Assembly: GCA_019828595.1 (NCBI GenBank)
Contig: JAHQRK010000006.1
Coordinates: 3,224,001-3,288,000 of the forward strand
Direction of reading: 5' to 3'
DNA: 64,000 bases
DNA from: Aphanomyces cochlioides
Lineage: Eukaryota; Oomycota; Saprolegniomycetes; Saprolegniales; Verrucalvaceae
Shown piece by piece: positions 11,964-23,137 of this stretch. The notes beneath the pieces were generated by a model that saw only the letters and a program-made list of their open reading frames with translations, was not told the DNA's origin and ran no database searches. A program made the translations under genes and the position numbers. Position 1 is the first letter of the stretch, and the number at the start of each line of letters is the position of its first letter.

Positions 11964-12141
11964 GCGAAATGCCTCTGGATGAAATGGTGGAGGAGTGGAT
12001 TTTAGCATCTGCCGACATTCAGCCGAGCAATCGGTTGTGCTCCAAGTCGATTTATTGGTATTGTACTGTTATGCGAGGTAGGCGCGAAATGCCTCTGGAT
12101 GAAATGGTGGAGGAGTGGATTTTAGCATCTGCCGACATTCA
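11964..12141 (+). repeat. 58-bp direct duplication, 120-bp period
   Basis: The bases at 11964-12021 and 12084-12141 are identical over 58 positions, and the offset is exactly 120. Both copies encode MPLDEMVEEWILASADI of the kinase remnant, so the duplication preserves frame. Confidence 0.9.
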
Positions 12142-12310
12142 CTTCAATCCAGACGAGTCGACGTGGCATGGGCAAGGGGCATTGGTGTATTTGGGCAAAT
12201 ATCAAGATAAATTCGTTGCGGTCAAGAAATTCAAAGCAACGTCTCGCTCGTCGTCAAGTTTCATGGATCTCGAACGAGTATTTTTGAAAAACGTGAAGAT
12301 TCAGCTTTAG
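11969..12310 (+). pseudogene. receptor-like kinase, N-lobe fragment
   Basis: An open frame holds the region before the kinase domain, duplicated (see the 58-bp repeat), followed by the N-lobe glycine loop and lysine: GQGALVYLGKYQDK and FVAVKKFKA. It ends at a TAG at 12310, soon after the expected alpha-C region, and no catalytic loop follows. It lies just downstream of the C-lobe fragment but in the order C-lobe then N-lobe, so the two cannot be one gene. They look like remains of two tandem kinase copies. Confidence 0.65.
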
Positions 12311-12449
12311 ACCCAGTACACTCAAAGCGAATACAGCGAAAGACGTGCGAATTAGAACAGCATTGTGCCAATGAACTTTGGCAAAATAGCCATATTTCCA
12401 TATTGGATGAAGGTCAATCTCAATCCCATTTCTGGCGTCCCATGCACGA

Positions 12450-15090
12450 CCTCAAGTTGAGTTGAACTGACAATGCTCGAGACTTTTGAGGCTCTGACCA
12501 TTCGAATGGCTTTGGGCTTTCCTGAGGCCGACTTGACAGTGAGAATTCAATTTTTTGAGAGAGAAATGTGGATTGTAAATTAGTCGAGTCATGACAAGTC
12601 GGTAATTTGTACTTGGAACCACCATATCGATGCAAACCTCGGGTGATTCCATCGAAAAATTGTCAGCTTAAACCAAACTGGTGGAGCATGCTTGACTAAT
12701 ACAGCAATGCGCTGGTTGAATACTTCGTTCAACATTTATGACGGATAGCTGGCAATTGCAACCATGTTGTCTTTGCCATACAGCATGTATCCAAGTCGGA
12801 GGACTTCGTAGCCATTCAAACCTGTCGAGGTGTCCACCGTCGACTTGCCAAGACCACCACTCCGATTCTCATAGATTGCTAAAGTTTTTTCAAACTCGGT
12901 TGATTCCCCCTCTGGAGGTTGGTACTTGCAGCATGAGCCGACTCGATCCGAGAAGAGAATAGGTCCAGCAGAGGAAGTTCCAGTAGAACAAATTTTGTAA
13001 TGAAGATGGGTTTGACATTGCCACCGAGAATCAATGCCTTGGAAAACATCACCTCATAGACGTACGCTTCCCGATGCGAGGCGACTAGGAAGAGCGTTTG
13101 CTATATCCAAACGAAGCGCCAATGTTAGTGAATGTTTGATCGCGCATGTAGTGGCCAAGGCACAGAGCAAGCAAAACTGGACCATAAAGGCGGTCAGAAG
13201 CTCGGAGTCGACATGCTTTAGCGATCCAATTGACTCCTGAGAAGTAGAGGAGGACAAACTGAGTGAGGGCAGGATATATAATGAACCATGCATCGCAAAC
13301 GACAATTTGTACTCCTTCAATTTGGATGCATGGCGACCAAAAGCACAGAAAGATGAGGTTGAAATTTGGTCCCAGGAAGCATGGGAGCCACACAAATGTA
13401 TCCGAGCAGGCGATAATGCCAATGCCACATCGATGCCACTCAGAGGTACGATAGAGATAGCCTCGCCAAGATGCTAATAGTGCAATCGACCATCGAAGAA
13501 GGAGTCCAAAAATCGAGAGATTCGCTACCAAAGCTCTCAGACCTCCTCGAAACGTGACAGTATCCTGATTTTGCACGCGGAACCACATGAGACCATTTCT
13601 GTCCTTGTCTTGGATGCATATGCACTCGGCCCACAATGAAGTCGCTTTGTGCAAGAGAACATTCTCCCAAATCAGGAGTTGGTTGTTCTGACAGGTCGCT
13701 GGATTGAATGTGCAATCAACTATGCTCTCCATTAGACCATCGTAGGCCACAGAGGGGACTCCGAGACCACGTGGTTGCTCGTTTTCCATGTGCGAGTAAT
13801 ATCTCGTTCTGCCGTCGGGAAAAGTATACCATCCATTTTGCCAATTTCCATGAGGTTCATTAAGCCACGGTCTCGTTTTCGAGTCAAAGTCACTGCGGTT
13901 CTTACACCTCTTTGAGTGCCTGGTCATGGACCTTGTTGGTCTCGATCAAGAAACCTTCCACCACGTTCAGAGTTACATCGAGTTACGAACACCACAGAAC
14001 AGTAAATGATTATCTCCACTCCGATTGAAGGAGCTCAACGATAAAACCTGTCTTGCAGTCAAATGTGGCTTGGTTTTGGTCCCTCCCTGAGACGAAGAGC
14101 TCGCTCCATCCCGAGAAACTGCGGCCATGTACGTTGCGTACTTCGCAGGCGGTCGAGGATTGTCAAAGCCATCACAGTCGTTGTGCTCTGGTATAAACAT
14201 GGCGCCGGTCAATTTACGATTCCAAACACTTGCGTCCTTGTTGCCAAAGCAGCGTCTTCCATCTTGCACTTCCGTCGGCCGTCAAGGTACCCAGCGACTT
14301 CACCCATGCCATCCAGTCTTTGGTGCCATTTTCGAAATGTTGTGTCTGTGAAATACCTCTGTCAGATTGCGAATTTCGGTCGAGAGAGATCCAGCTCGGC
14401 CATCTAATCGCAGCGCAGCGATATCACGTGCATGTTTCTCTGTCATGGGTTGAGTATGGATTTGTGTTCTAGCTCCACTGCATCTGATCTGGTATCCATG
14501 AAGTTGCAGGTAAAAAAAGCCCCCGACCAGATCGATGCCAACTTACTTCCCCCTCGTTGAAGCTCAATATTGATGCCGAAAAACACTTGCTGCTACGTTT
14601 TTGTGCGCATCATGTGGTGGTGGTCAATATTGGAACTTGCACCAAAGTGCAACAATTGGTGCATCAAACCCCGACCAAAATTCGTTGACATAACATTACT
14701 CACCGTGGTTTATCCAAGGAATCCTCCTTGAAGTTGACATTTCCACCTCGTCATGTCGACAAATCGCAAGTTGCCTCTCGGTCCGTTTTTGTTACTCGAA
14801 GTGGCTACGTGACGAGAGAGACTTGTCCACTCGAGTCGCTTGAACCACTCCATGTCAAGCCTCCAGTCTGCCATGTCGTCGTGAAATTTGCACGAAAACA
14901 TTGAATTTGAACCATGAGACCAAAAAATCGCGATGGGAACCACGTGGCGAGCGATCCACCTGGTTTGGTCCATCAAAGGAAGTGCCATGCCCCACGTGAC
15001 GTCAAATTCCAAGACGCTTGAGCTGAAAGGATTCCTCCAACTGATCTCCATGTGGTTGCCATTGCCAATCTTGATCAATGTTGCAATCAC
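12450..15090 (-). pseudogene. large polytopic membrane protein, degraded
   Basis: Minus-strand coding signal runs from about 15090 down to about 12450 but switches frame several times. Pieces include DQTRWIARHVVPIAIFWSHG and SCKFHDDMADWRLDMEWF (14710-15090), PRPPAKYATYMAAVSRDG (13973-14269), and a long block 13085-13927 with WLNEPHGNWQNGWYTFPDGR followed by at least five hydrophobic segments, among them LVANLSIFGLLLRWSIALL, FVWLPCFLGPNFNLIFLCFW and YGPVLLALCLGHYM. The 3' part (12660-13080) has LAIYENRSGGLGKSTVD in another frame. It resembles large multi-pass proteins of oomycetes with no known function. Some breaks could be introns, but several lack splice sites, so I call it a pseudogene with moderate certainty. 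Confidence 0.5.
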
Positions 15091-15597
15091 TGGTTACTAG
15101 TACCTACTAAAATTCTCAACCATTTTACCCTCCACGCTTGCATTCCAGCGCTCACTCTAGCTCATCCAAGGCTTAAAAGCATCTAATATTCAATGCTTTA
15201 GACCGCTAGCACGCGTCTAGCATCCTCTCAAGTCGGGTTTCCATGGAAGGTGCATCGAGGTGTGACTAGTATTACTATTCGATTCAGTATATACTAATCT
15301 GCTGTCCATTGGTTATATTGACGCAACGTTGGAGTCTGTTTTTCCTAGCTTGACTGGACGGCTTGCAAGCTTCGAGTTGATCCACGTACAAGCTTTTCAA
15401 GGTGTGTTTAGAGTGCTGATGCTTTGTTCCCTGAAGCAGATAGGCTGTCTAGTACTTTTGGGTAAGCGTTTCGTCAACGAAATGCAGCAATCGGACCTGA
15501 ACTTGAAGTTGGAGTCTCCGGATATTTATCCGGATAATCCTAATTTCCATGGCGAGGTCATTTTTCAATTCTCGATAAGACCCGCACGACTCTCAAG
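15091..15597. other. upstream region of glycerol kinase
   Basis: I see no convincing gene. A small inverted repeat (TCCGGATATTTATCCGGA, 15516-15533) lies 65 bases before the kinase ATG and could be a regulatory site; this is a guess from symmetry alone. Confidence 0.4.
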
Positions 15598-17190
15598 ATG
15601 GTGACGTCCACGGCTTTGGTTGGCGCGATCGATCAAGGAACGACCAGCTCCCGCTTCATTCTCTTCGACACGACGGGCCACATTGTTGCCTCGCATCAGC
15701 TCGAGCATGAACAAATTCAAACGAACCCAGGCTGGTGCGAACACGATCCTGAAGTGATCTGGGAGAAAGTCCAAGAATGCATTGCCAAGACAGTCGAACA
15801 AGTCCCAGGACGCACGGTTGAAGCCATTGGTATCACGAATCAACGTGAAACTTCCTTGTTGTGGGACAAGGTGACCGGCAAGCCTTACTACAATGCTCTT
15901 GTCTGGCACGACACCCGCACATCCGACATTGTGAACCAATTGATCGAAGGACATTCCATCGACCGTTTTCGCTCCATTACTGGTTTGCCTCTCGCTACCT
16001 ACTTCTCGGCCGTGAAGATCATGTGGCTCTTCCAAAATGTGCCTGGTCTCCGCGCCAAGGCTGAAGCCGGTGAAGTCGCTTTCGGCACGATTGACACTTG
16101 GTTGTTGTGGAAGCTCAGCGGCGGCAAAGTCCATGCCACAGATGTCTCGAACGCTTCGCGCACCAACTTGATGGATCTTCAAACTCTTACCTGGAGCGAA
16201 GGTATGAAATTAGCTCACGTTTCCTGTTGACTTATAATTTATTTGTCTAGAATTGCTCAAGATTTGTGATATCCCAAAGAGCATTTTGCCGGAAATTCGC
16301 TCGTCCTCGGAAGTTTACACCCGCACTGCCGATGACTTCATCTTGCCCAATGTGCCCGTTGCTGGTATGTTGGGTGATCAACAAGCTGCTTTGTTCGGTC
16401 AAACGTAAGATCGCATAACCTCCTCTTTGTACTTATGTGAGATTTGTCTAGATGCTTCAACCAAGGTCAAGCCAAGAACACGTACGGCACGGGCTGCTTC
16501 ATGCTTATGAATACTGGTACCAAGGTCATTCCTTCCACAAAGGGTTTGCTCACGACTGTGGGCTACAAAATTGGCGACCAACCTTGCGTGTACGCCCTTG
16601 AAGGCAGTGTTGCTGTTGCCGGCAAGGTTGTGCAATGGCTCCGCGACAACCTCAAGTTTATTACCAAGCCTGCTGAAATTGAAGCTCTTGCTTTGTCGGT
16701 CCCAGACAACGGTGGATGCTACTTTGTCCCTGCTTTTTCAGGATTGTATGCTCCTTACTGGCGCTCGGATGCTCGTGGTGTGATCTGCGGTTTGACTGGC
16801 TTCGTCACTCGTGAACATTTGGCCCGTGCTGCTTTGGAAGCCGTGGCTTTCCAAGTCATGGATGTCGTGCACGCCATGCAAGAAGAATCTGGCATCGCTC
16901 TTGAAAGTTTGCGTGTCGATGGTGGCATGATTGAAAACAACTTGCTCCTCCAAATTCAAGCCGATCTCTTGAAGACTAAGGTTGTCCGTCCTGTCGTCGC
17001 TGAAACCACGGCTCTTGGTGCTGCCTTCGCTGCTGGTTTGGCTGTTGGTGTGTGGAAGAACACTGACGAGATGGTTGCTACTTGGCACGTTGCTAAGACT
17101 TGGAATGCGTCGATGGAAGAAATTCAACGAACCAAGCTCACGACCGAATGGAAGAAGGCGATCGAGCGCACATTGAACTGGACAGACTAA
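15598..17190 (+). CDS. glycerol kinase
   Basis: Three exons (15598-16201, 16251-16404, 16452-17190) give 498 residues, the usual length for the FGGY glycerol kinases. The N-terminal ATP-site motif [15 protein letters not shown], the glycerol-site [11 protein letters not shown] and WHDTRTSD, the second-domain [10 protein letters not shown] and [11 protein letters not shown], and the C-terminal signature [13 protein letters not shown] with [10 protein letters not shown] are all present. Introns of 49 and 47 bases both end TTGTCTAG. It phosphorylates glycerol to sn-glycerol-3-phosphate in the cytosol, feeding glycolysis and lipid synthesis. There is no targeting peptide or break, and it should be functional. 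Confidence 0.96.
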
Positions 17191-17263
17191 GTTTCTTCAT
17201 TTGGAGTATTATTTGCGTAACAAGGACATTTTGCATGCAATAGACAGAGCTTTTTCGTGGTGC

Positions 17264-18118
17264 TCAGTGCTTTGGCGACTTCACAGGAGACCCAGGGGTG
17301 TAGGCCGCAAGCAGAAAGTTGAGACTCTTGCATCGGCGCAAAGCGACTCGTTTCGAGTAGCACTCCAGAAGCGTCGTGTGTGTTCCATCCTTGAATTCAA
17401 ATCGAATGGCGTACAATCGCGTGTCAACATCACCGACGCGTTCGCCCGATTCTTCTACAAGAATGCTGTTGACTTCAATCAACTTTCGCTGAATATCAAA
17501 TTTGCGACGCCTACAGAAGTCGTTTAGACTGCAGCTACGATCAAATTGGAGAATTGTACATGCAAAAGATATACTGGTAAGTTTTTGGCGTGGCGACGGA
17601 AATGTGATGCATATCGAGACGAAAGACTTCGACGTGGCTCCAGAAGAACATGATGAAGGCTGACAAGTACATGACGACAATGATCAAATATTGCCACCAG
17701 AAGCCTTTGGGGATTTTAAAATTGCTCGTTGACGTCAGCGCAAAGACAAAGACGGATGCGCCAGCCGCGAGCATGAGTGCTAAACCCCACCAGTGGTATG
17801 GGTACGTGGCGAATTTAATCTCAAGATTGAGAAAATCAGTCCCTCGAATGATAAGCTGTCTTACCTTTTTCACATCGCTCGAGTGGTTTTCAGGAAACAA
17901 GCAGTCGAAATGCGTATTCGAGCTCTATTCGCCATGAGACGTCATGAACAAGTTAAGATTCATGGACTTACTTTTAGCGGAAGCCAAGTATGGTTGATTG
18001 TGAACTTCTTGAATCGACGAGGCGTTACTGGAGTTGCAGACGAAGTGCCATCGCGATTCGTCTTGATACCGCATGGCCGCACGAGTCCAGATTTTTCCAC
18101 GGCGCCGCCTCCAGGCAT
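17264..18118 (-). CDS. two-pass membrane protein, unknown
   Basis: Four exons from ATG at 18118 (MPGGGAVEKSGLVRPCG) joined by GTAAGT..GAATAG, GTAAGA..CTTGAG and GTATAT..CTGTAG introns. After about 75 mostly polar residues come two hydrophobic segments, WWGLALMLAAGASVFVFAL and FWWQYLIIVVMYLSAFIMFFW. The C-terminal domain of about 100 residues (KFDIQRKLIEVNSILVEESG, then TRLYAIRFEFKDGTHTTLLE) ends SPVKSPKH. The C-terminal pattern could be a PH-like beta fold facing the cytosol, but I do not recognise the family. The gene converges with glycerol kinase, 73 bases between stops. Confidence 0.68.
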
Positions 18119-18544
18119 CTTTTCACAGAAACAAGTTTCATGAAACCGCTACCGAAAGATTCACCAGTTACAGATAGAATTGGAAGAAAGTCAGCTTTCA
18201 ACTGCATAGCCGACTCAATCTACTCTTCACGTGATTTCATTACCAAGCAGCTAAAGGAGGGCCAAGTTGCCATGCAGCAGCCGCATCCTTTGTCTTGCTC
18301 CCAGTTTTCCAGTTGTCTATTTGGTTGGTGTGATGAATTCTCACAATATTCAAATGTCCACTGTTCGGGTATTCAGTCGCGTTGGCACGCACACAAAGCC
18401 ATACGATGACATCCGTCGCTCTCTATCAAGAGGTTGATGCGCTGACAACGGCTAGAAATCCCAAAACTTTTCATAAGTCGTGCAGGTGCACCCCCCAAAG
18501 GAACGTGGGCGACACTTTAGGGGCAATTGAGTCAACTAGAGAGT
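18119..18544. other. intergenic, no gene seen
   Basis: This stretch lies between the membrane-protein start and the left arm of the inverted duplication. The open frames are short and without motif. Confidence 0.45.
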
Positions 18545-20074
18545 CAGGTACTCCTCCGGCGTTCTATCGCTTTAAATTTTTTGCTGGAGGCGCTGAAAGT
18601 GTGCGAAGTGTCCATGGAAAGATCCATTGGCTTGGATAGACGTCCATCGCGATACTACGCCGCAGGAAAGAGCGATCTTTAGCTTGAAAAACTTAAAATT
18701 GCAGTCGGAAACACTCAGTAGTTGTTACATGTTATCACTTATTCACAGTCCAAGACGATGCGGCCGGGCAACGTGCCTGCCGCCATGCGGTCGTACACAC
18801 TTGGGAGTTGACTCAAGTTCTCCACGTCGTACTTGACCTTGACGTCGCCATAGGCGGCCACTTTCAGCGCTTCCACGGCGTCCTGGCGGTTGCCCACGTA
18901 CGAACCAATGATGCGATGCGAGTTGAGCACCGAGTTGAACACACCCGCGGTGATCGTCGTGTCTTTGGGAAGACCCACCATGATGACCGACCCGAACGGA
19001 CGGAGGAACTCAATCGCTTGCTTGTACGCGTCGCCACTCGACGCCACGACGATCGTGCCGTGCGCACCTCGGCCACCCGTCAACGCCTTGACTTTCTCCA
19101 CCACGTCGCCTTGCTTGAAGTCGATAAAGTCTTGGATGCCATAACTCGCCACGAGCTTGCGCTTCTCTTCCCCGAATCGATCGCGATCACGCGGAATCCC
19201 ATCGCACGAGCATACTGACAAGCCAAATGACCCAAGCCACCACCCGCACCAGGAATCACCACCGTGTCCCCCGCGTTGCCGCCAAACTCCTTCAACGCCT
19301 TGTACACCGTCACACCCGCACACAAGATGGGAGCCGCCGTGTCGAGAGGCAACTCACGAGGAATCGGCGTCACGTGGTCCGCATACGACACACACCACTG
19401 TTGGAACGACCCGTCGACGGTGAAGCCGTGGAGCTCCGCCTCTTCACACGTGGGTTCATGACCCTTGCGGCAGTCTTCACAGCCGAGACACGAGTTGGCG
19501 AGCCACTTGACACCGACGGGATCGCCCACTTTCAACTTGGTCTGCGTGTTCTTGCCAATCGCAGCGACGTACCCCGCGCCCTCGTGACCTCCGACGAGCG
19601 GCACTTTGTTGTCCAGCGGCCAGTCGCCAAGCCACACATGGAGATCCGTGTGGCACACGCCAGAGTACGCGAGTCGGACCAACACTTGACCCGGTTTGAG
19701 GTTGTCGGGTTGGACGACTGGCCAGTCTTTGCGGACTTGGAGCGGCGCGTTGTTCTTTTCAAAGACGACGGCGGTTTGCGTCTTGGGGATGTCGTACTTG
19801 GACTGCGACTTGACGGCGAATCCACGCGAGAGGCATCGTGGACACGTGCAGGTCGGGGCATGGTTGGAGCAGTTGCCACAACGGCAAGCACGGCCATGGG
19901 TGAACGTCGACGCATAGTTGGAAGTCGCGAGGACCGAGAACGCCTTGGATTGCGTCACAGATCGTCGAACGGAAGGTTCAAAGCGGGAGACGAGGCGCAA
20001 CATGGTCGACTTGGTGAAAGGAAATTGAAAAATGAATCGAATGTCCTTTGGGATCAGATATGCGGTCGCAAAGA
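18545..20074 (-). repeat. left arm of a 1.53-kb inverted duplication
   Basis: The reverse complement of 18545-20074 matches 21459-22989 wherever I compared it. The outer edge is at 18545/22989 and the inner edge at 20074/21459. Only one difference was found: a run of four C near 19170 in this arm is five in the other. The arms enclose a 1,384-base unique spacer and contain a whole alcohol dehydrogenase gene plus about 190 bases of 3' flank. Confidence 0.93.
18739..20003 (-). pseudogene. Zn-alcohol dehydrogenase copy with one-base deletion
   Basis: Inverted copy of the gene at 21530-22795, with the same ATG context (20003) and stop (18739). The frame is open through the catalytic and structural zinc motifs and the GAGGGLG nucleotide loop. 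It then shifts just after VIAIDSG, where one C is missing near 19170, and runs into a stop near 19080. The remaining C-terminal 110 or so codons (from RGAHGTIVVASSGDAYKQ) persist, unused, in another frame. The predicted product lacks part of the NAD domain and the C terminus. Because the rest is identical to the intact copy, the break is recent or is a sequencing error in a homopolymer. Confidence 0.85.
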
Positions 20075-21458
20075 TACGTTGGTACATAATCTGACGTGTG
20101 CGAAATGCGGGAGGTGGGACTTTCAAATCCCAAGGACGACTCTTTCATCAACGTGGAAAGGATCAAAGAAAACGGAATTCATGGTAGTTTTGTAGGCCAA
20201 AGAGGCTGGCTTTAGCTAGCCATCGCTTGGATTTTGCGATTCTATTTGTTTCGACATCGTTTTTAGATATGGCGACAAAAATGACGTTGTCGTGGCTTTG
20301 TCCACGCCATCGTCCTTGACTTTGTGCGTTTCCCAAGCTTGTCGTCGGCAGCTGAAGGGGCACGGCGGGGGATCTCTTTCAATTGGAGAGGCTGGAGCTA
20401 AAGACATGAAAAGATCAAGATGTGCACCCACGTGACAGTACGCGTCGAAAGTTGCTACATAAAAATGTGTATCTTCATTTTCCTTCATTGTCTTGTTGCA
20501 TTCTCGTCGTGGAATGTTTTCGTCCAGGAGGATGCCTCGCGGTTCGTTGCTACCCGTTGGTTCGATGGCTCTACGCGCTTGTAGATTTGTGTCCCTCCGA
20601 GTCGGGCGATAGCGTTGCCAGCACTGGAAGCGACGACGAACGAGCAGAGAACAGCTCGTGATCGCTTGGTGACCAAGTTCAAGCATGAGGCTGAGCCAAG
20701 ATCAAGTCGGTTGTCGTCGACTCGAGCCATTCAACCGCTCTATGTCTGAGGCGGCGAATGAATCCAAAAACGACCAACTTGGGTTGATCTTTCCGTTCAG
20801 TTCCGTCATGGACCACGCCGATTGTATCCTACTCTCTTCTGCGACCACGAACATCACACAACACATGCGTCAAGGCACAGTACAGTAATCGATCGATCCG
20901 TCGCCTCGTTTGGAAATAGAACTCTCCTGTTGTCTCCATCTTCCCTGTCTCGATGGCTAGCTTGCTGTTTCTTGTCGCGAAATTCATCACGTAGATATTT
21001 TCGCACGACATCAACCAGAGAGATAGCAAATTGCCCGTCCATGAAAGGGGGAGCGGCAACTCTGTCGGAGGCGTCACACAACGCAGGGCACGCAACTGAC
21101 CAGATTTGCACCCAAGTCAGCTACAGATCGCCCCTTGCCAAAGGGCGATAAATGTCGAGCCTCGCCCTGCCTTTTCAAGGCCAAGGAAAGATTCAAAATC
21201 TACCAGAGCTTTAAACAAATCACGGGGGGATACCATGTAGCTTGGACTAGCTCTTAGTTGATAAAAGACGCCAAACTCGGCAGCGACTTCGCTGTAAAAC
21301 TGGTAGGAATCTTTCACGTTTCAGCTCATTCAACTGATCGCGAACGCTTTCGAGTGCAGAGTTGCATGTCTTGGCATCGATGGCGAGCCACGCTGCTACT
21401 GTTTTCTTCGACGGAACGACGCTCGAACCCAGATGGACGACCCTTGGACACCGTCATG
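20075..21458. other. unique spacer between the inverted arms
   Basis: This 1.38-kb stretch has no gene that I can assign. Minus-strand frames at 21117-21317 (SEVAAEFGVFYQL, SPRDLFKALVDFESFLG) and 20829-21111 (DGQFAISLVDVVRKYLRDEF) look mildly protein-like but do not join through obvious splice sites. It could be remains of a gene or simply the loop that lets the two arms be read as a palindrome. Confidence 0.35.
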
Positions 21459-22989
21459 TCTTTGCGACCGCATATCTGATCCCAAAGGACATTCGATTCA
21501 TTTTTCAATTTCCTTTCACCAAGTCGACCATGTTGCGCCTCGTCTCCCGCTTTGAACCTTCCGTTCGACGATCTGTGACGCAATCCAAGGCGTTCTCGGT
21601 CCTCGCGACTTCCAACTATGCGTCGACGTTCACCCATGGCCGTGCTTGCCGTTGTGGCAACTGCTCCAACCATGCCCCGACCTGCACGTGTCCACGATGC
21701 CTCTCGCGTGGATTCGCCGTCAAGTCGCAGTCCAAGTACGACATCCCCAAGACGCAAACCGCCGTCGTCTTTGAAAAGAACAACGCGCCGCTCCAAGTCC
21801 GCAAAGACTGGCCAGTCGTCCAACCCGACAACCTCAAACCGGGTCAAGTGTTGGTCCGACTCGCGTACTCTGGCGTGTGCCACACGGATCTCCATGTGTG
21901 GCTTGGCGACTGGCCGCTGGACAACAAAGTGCCGCTCGTCGGAGGTCACGAGGGCGCGGGGTACGTCGCTGCGATTGGCAAGAACACGCAGACCAAGTTG
22001 AAAGTGGGCGATCCCGTCGGTGTCAAGTGGCTCGCCAACTCGTGTCTCGGCTGTGAAGACTGCCGCAAGGGTCATGAACCCACGTGTGAAGAGGCGGAGC
22101 TCCACGGCTTCACCGTCGACGGGTCGTTCCAACAGTGGTGTGTGTCGTATGCGGACCACGTGACGCCGATTCCTCGTGAGTTGCCTCTCGACACGGCGGC
22201 TCCCATCTTGTGTGCGGGTGTGACGGTGTACAAGGCGTTGAAGGAGTTTGGCGGCAACGCGGGGGACACGGTGGTGATTCCTGGTGCGGGTGGTGGCTTG
22301 GGTCATTTGGCTTGTCAGTATGCTCGTGCGATGGGATTCCGCGTGATCGCGATCGATTCGGGGGAAGAGAAGCGCAAGCTCGTGGCGAGTTATGGCATCC
22401 AAGACTTTATCGACTTCAAGCAAGGCGACGTGGTGGAGAAAGTCAAGGCGTTGACGGGTGGCCGAGGTGCGCACGGCACGATCGTCGTGGCGTCGAGTGG
22501 CGACGCGTACAAGCAAGCGATTGAGTTCCTCCGTCCGTTCGGGTCGGTCATCATGGTGGGTCTTCCCAAAGACACGACGATCACCGCGGGTGTGTTCAAC
22601 TCGGTGCTCAACTCGCATCGCATCATTGGTTCGTACGTGGGCAACCGCCAGGACGCCGTGGAAGCGCTGAAAGTGGCCGCCTATGGCGACGTCAAGGTCA
22701 AGTACGACGTGGAGAACTTGAGTCAACTCCCAAGTGTGTACGACCGCATGGCGGCAGGCACGTTGCCCGGCCGCATCGTCTTGGACTGTGAATAAGTGAT
22801 AACATGTAACAACTACTGAGTGTTTCCGACTGCAATTTTAAGTTTTTCAAGCTAAAGATCGCTCTTTCCTGCGGCGTAGTATCGCGATGGACGTCTATCC
22901 AAGCCAATGGATCTTTCCATGGACACTTCGCACACTTTCAGCGCCTCCAGCAAAAAATTTAAAGCGATAGAACGCCGGAGGAGTACCTG
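21459..22989 (+). repeat. right arm of the inverted duplication
   Basis: Partner of 18545-20074 in opposite orientation. It contains the intact dehydrogenase. The sequence after 22989 is unrelated to that before 18545, so the duplicated block ends sharply at the motif CAGGTACTCC (left) and its complement (right). Confidence 0.93.
21530..22795 (+). CDS. mitochondrial-type zinc alcohol dehydrogenase
   Basis: Intronless, 421 residues. The Arg-rich N terminus (MLRLVSRFEPSVRRS) looks like a mitochondrial presequence. An unusual Cys-rich segment follows (CRCGNCSNHAPTCTCPRC, residues about 41-58). The enzyme core has the catalytic Cys/His motifs GVCHTDLHVW and GGHEGAGYVAAIG, structural zinc cysteines CLGCEDCRKGHEPTC, and the NAD loop GAGGGLGHLACQYA. 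It is similar in layout to yeast-type class III/ADH1 enzymes and interconverts alcohols and aldehydes with NAD. The ATG at 21530 is chosen because the upstream frame is only spuriously open. The high GC at third positions also opens a long antisense frame, which is not a gene. Confidence 0.93.
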   Translation: MLRLVSRFEPSVRRSVTQSKAFSVLATSNYASTFTHGRACRCGNCSNHAPTCTCPRCLSRGFAVKSQSKYDIPKTQTAVVFEKNNAPLQVRKDWPVVQPDNLKPGQVLVRLAYSGVCHTDLHVWLGDWPLDNKVPLVGGHEGAGYVAAIGKNTQTKLKVGDPVGVKWLANSCLGCEDCRKGHEPTCEEAELHGFTVDGSFQQWCVSYADHVTPIPRELPLDTAAPILCAGVTVYKALKEFGGNAGDTVVIPGAGGGLGHLACQYARAMGFRVIAIDSGEEKRKLVASYGIQDFIDFKQGDVVEKVKALTGGRGAHGTIVVASSGDAYKQAIEFLRPFGSVIMVGLPKDTTITAGVFNSVLNSHRIIGSYVGNRQDAVEALKVAAYGDVKVKYDVENLSQLPSVYDRMAAGTLPGRIVLDCE

Positions 22990-23137
22990 GCGCTGTAGCG
23001 ATGGCTGATTCCCTGCTTCAGCCTGCTTACACTGCGGGAATTGACCAAACGATGCTCCGTGGCATTGGTATGACGCTCCACTCTGAAGTATAAACTCGGT
23101 AGCAAGGAAGGCTTGGACTTTACGCATTCAAACAAAA

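Noticed and set aside
21326..22726. 466-codon open frame antisense to the dehydrogenase (and its partner at 19227-20195)
   Set aside because: It is the complement of a GC3-rich coding sequence and exists only because of codon bias. It is Arg/His-rich with no domain, and similar antisense frames have been misnamed as NAD-specific glutamate dehydrogenase.
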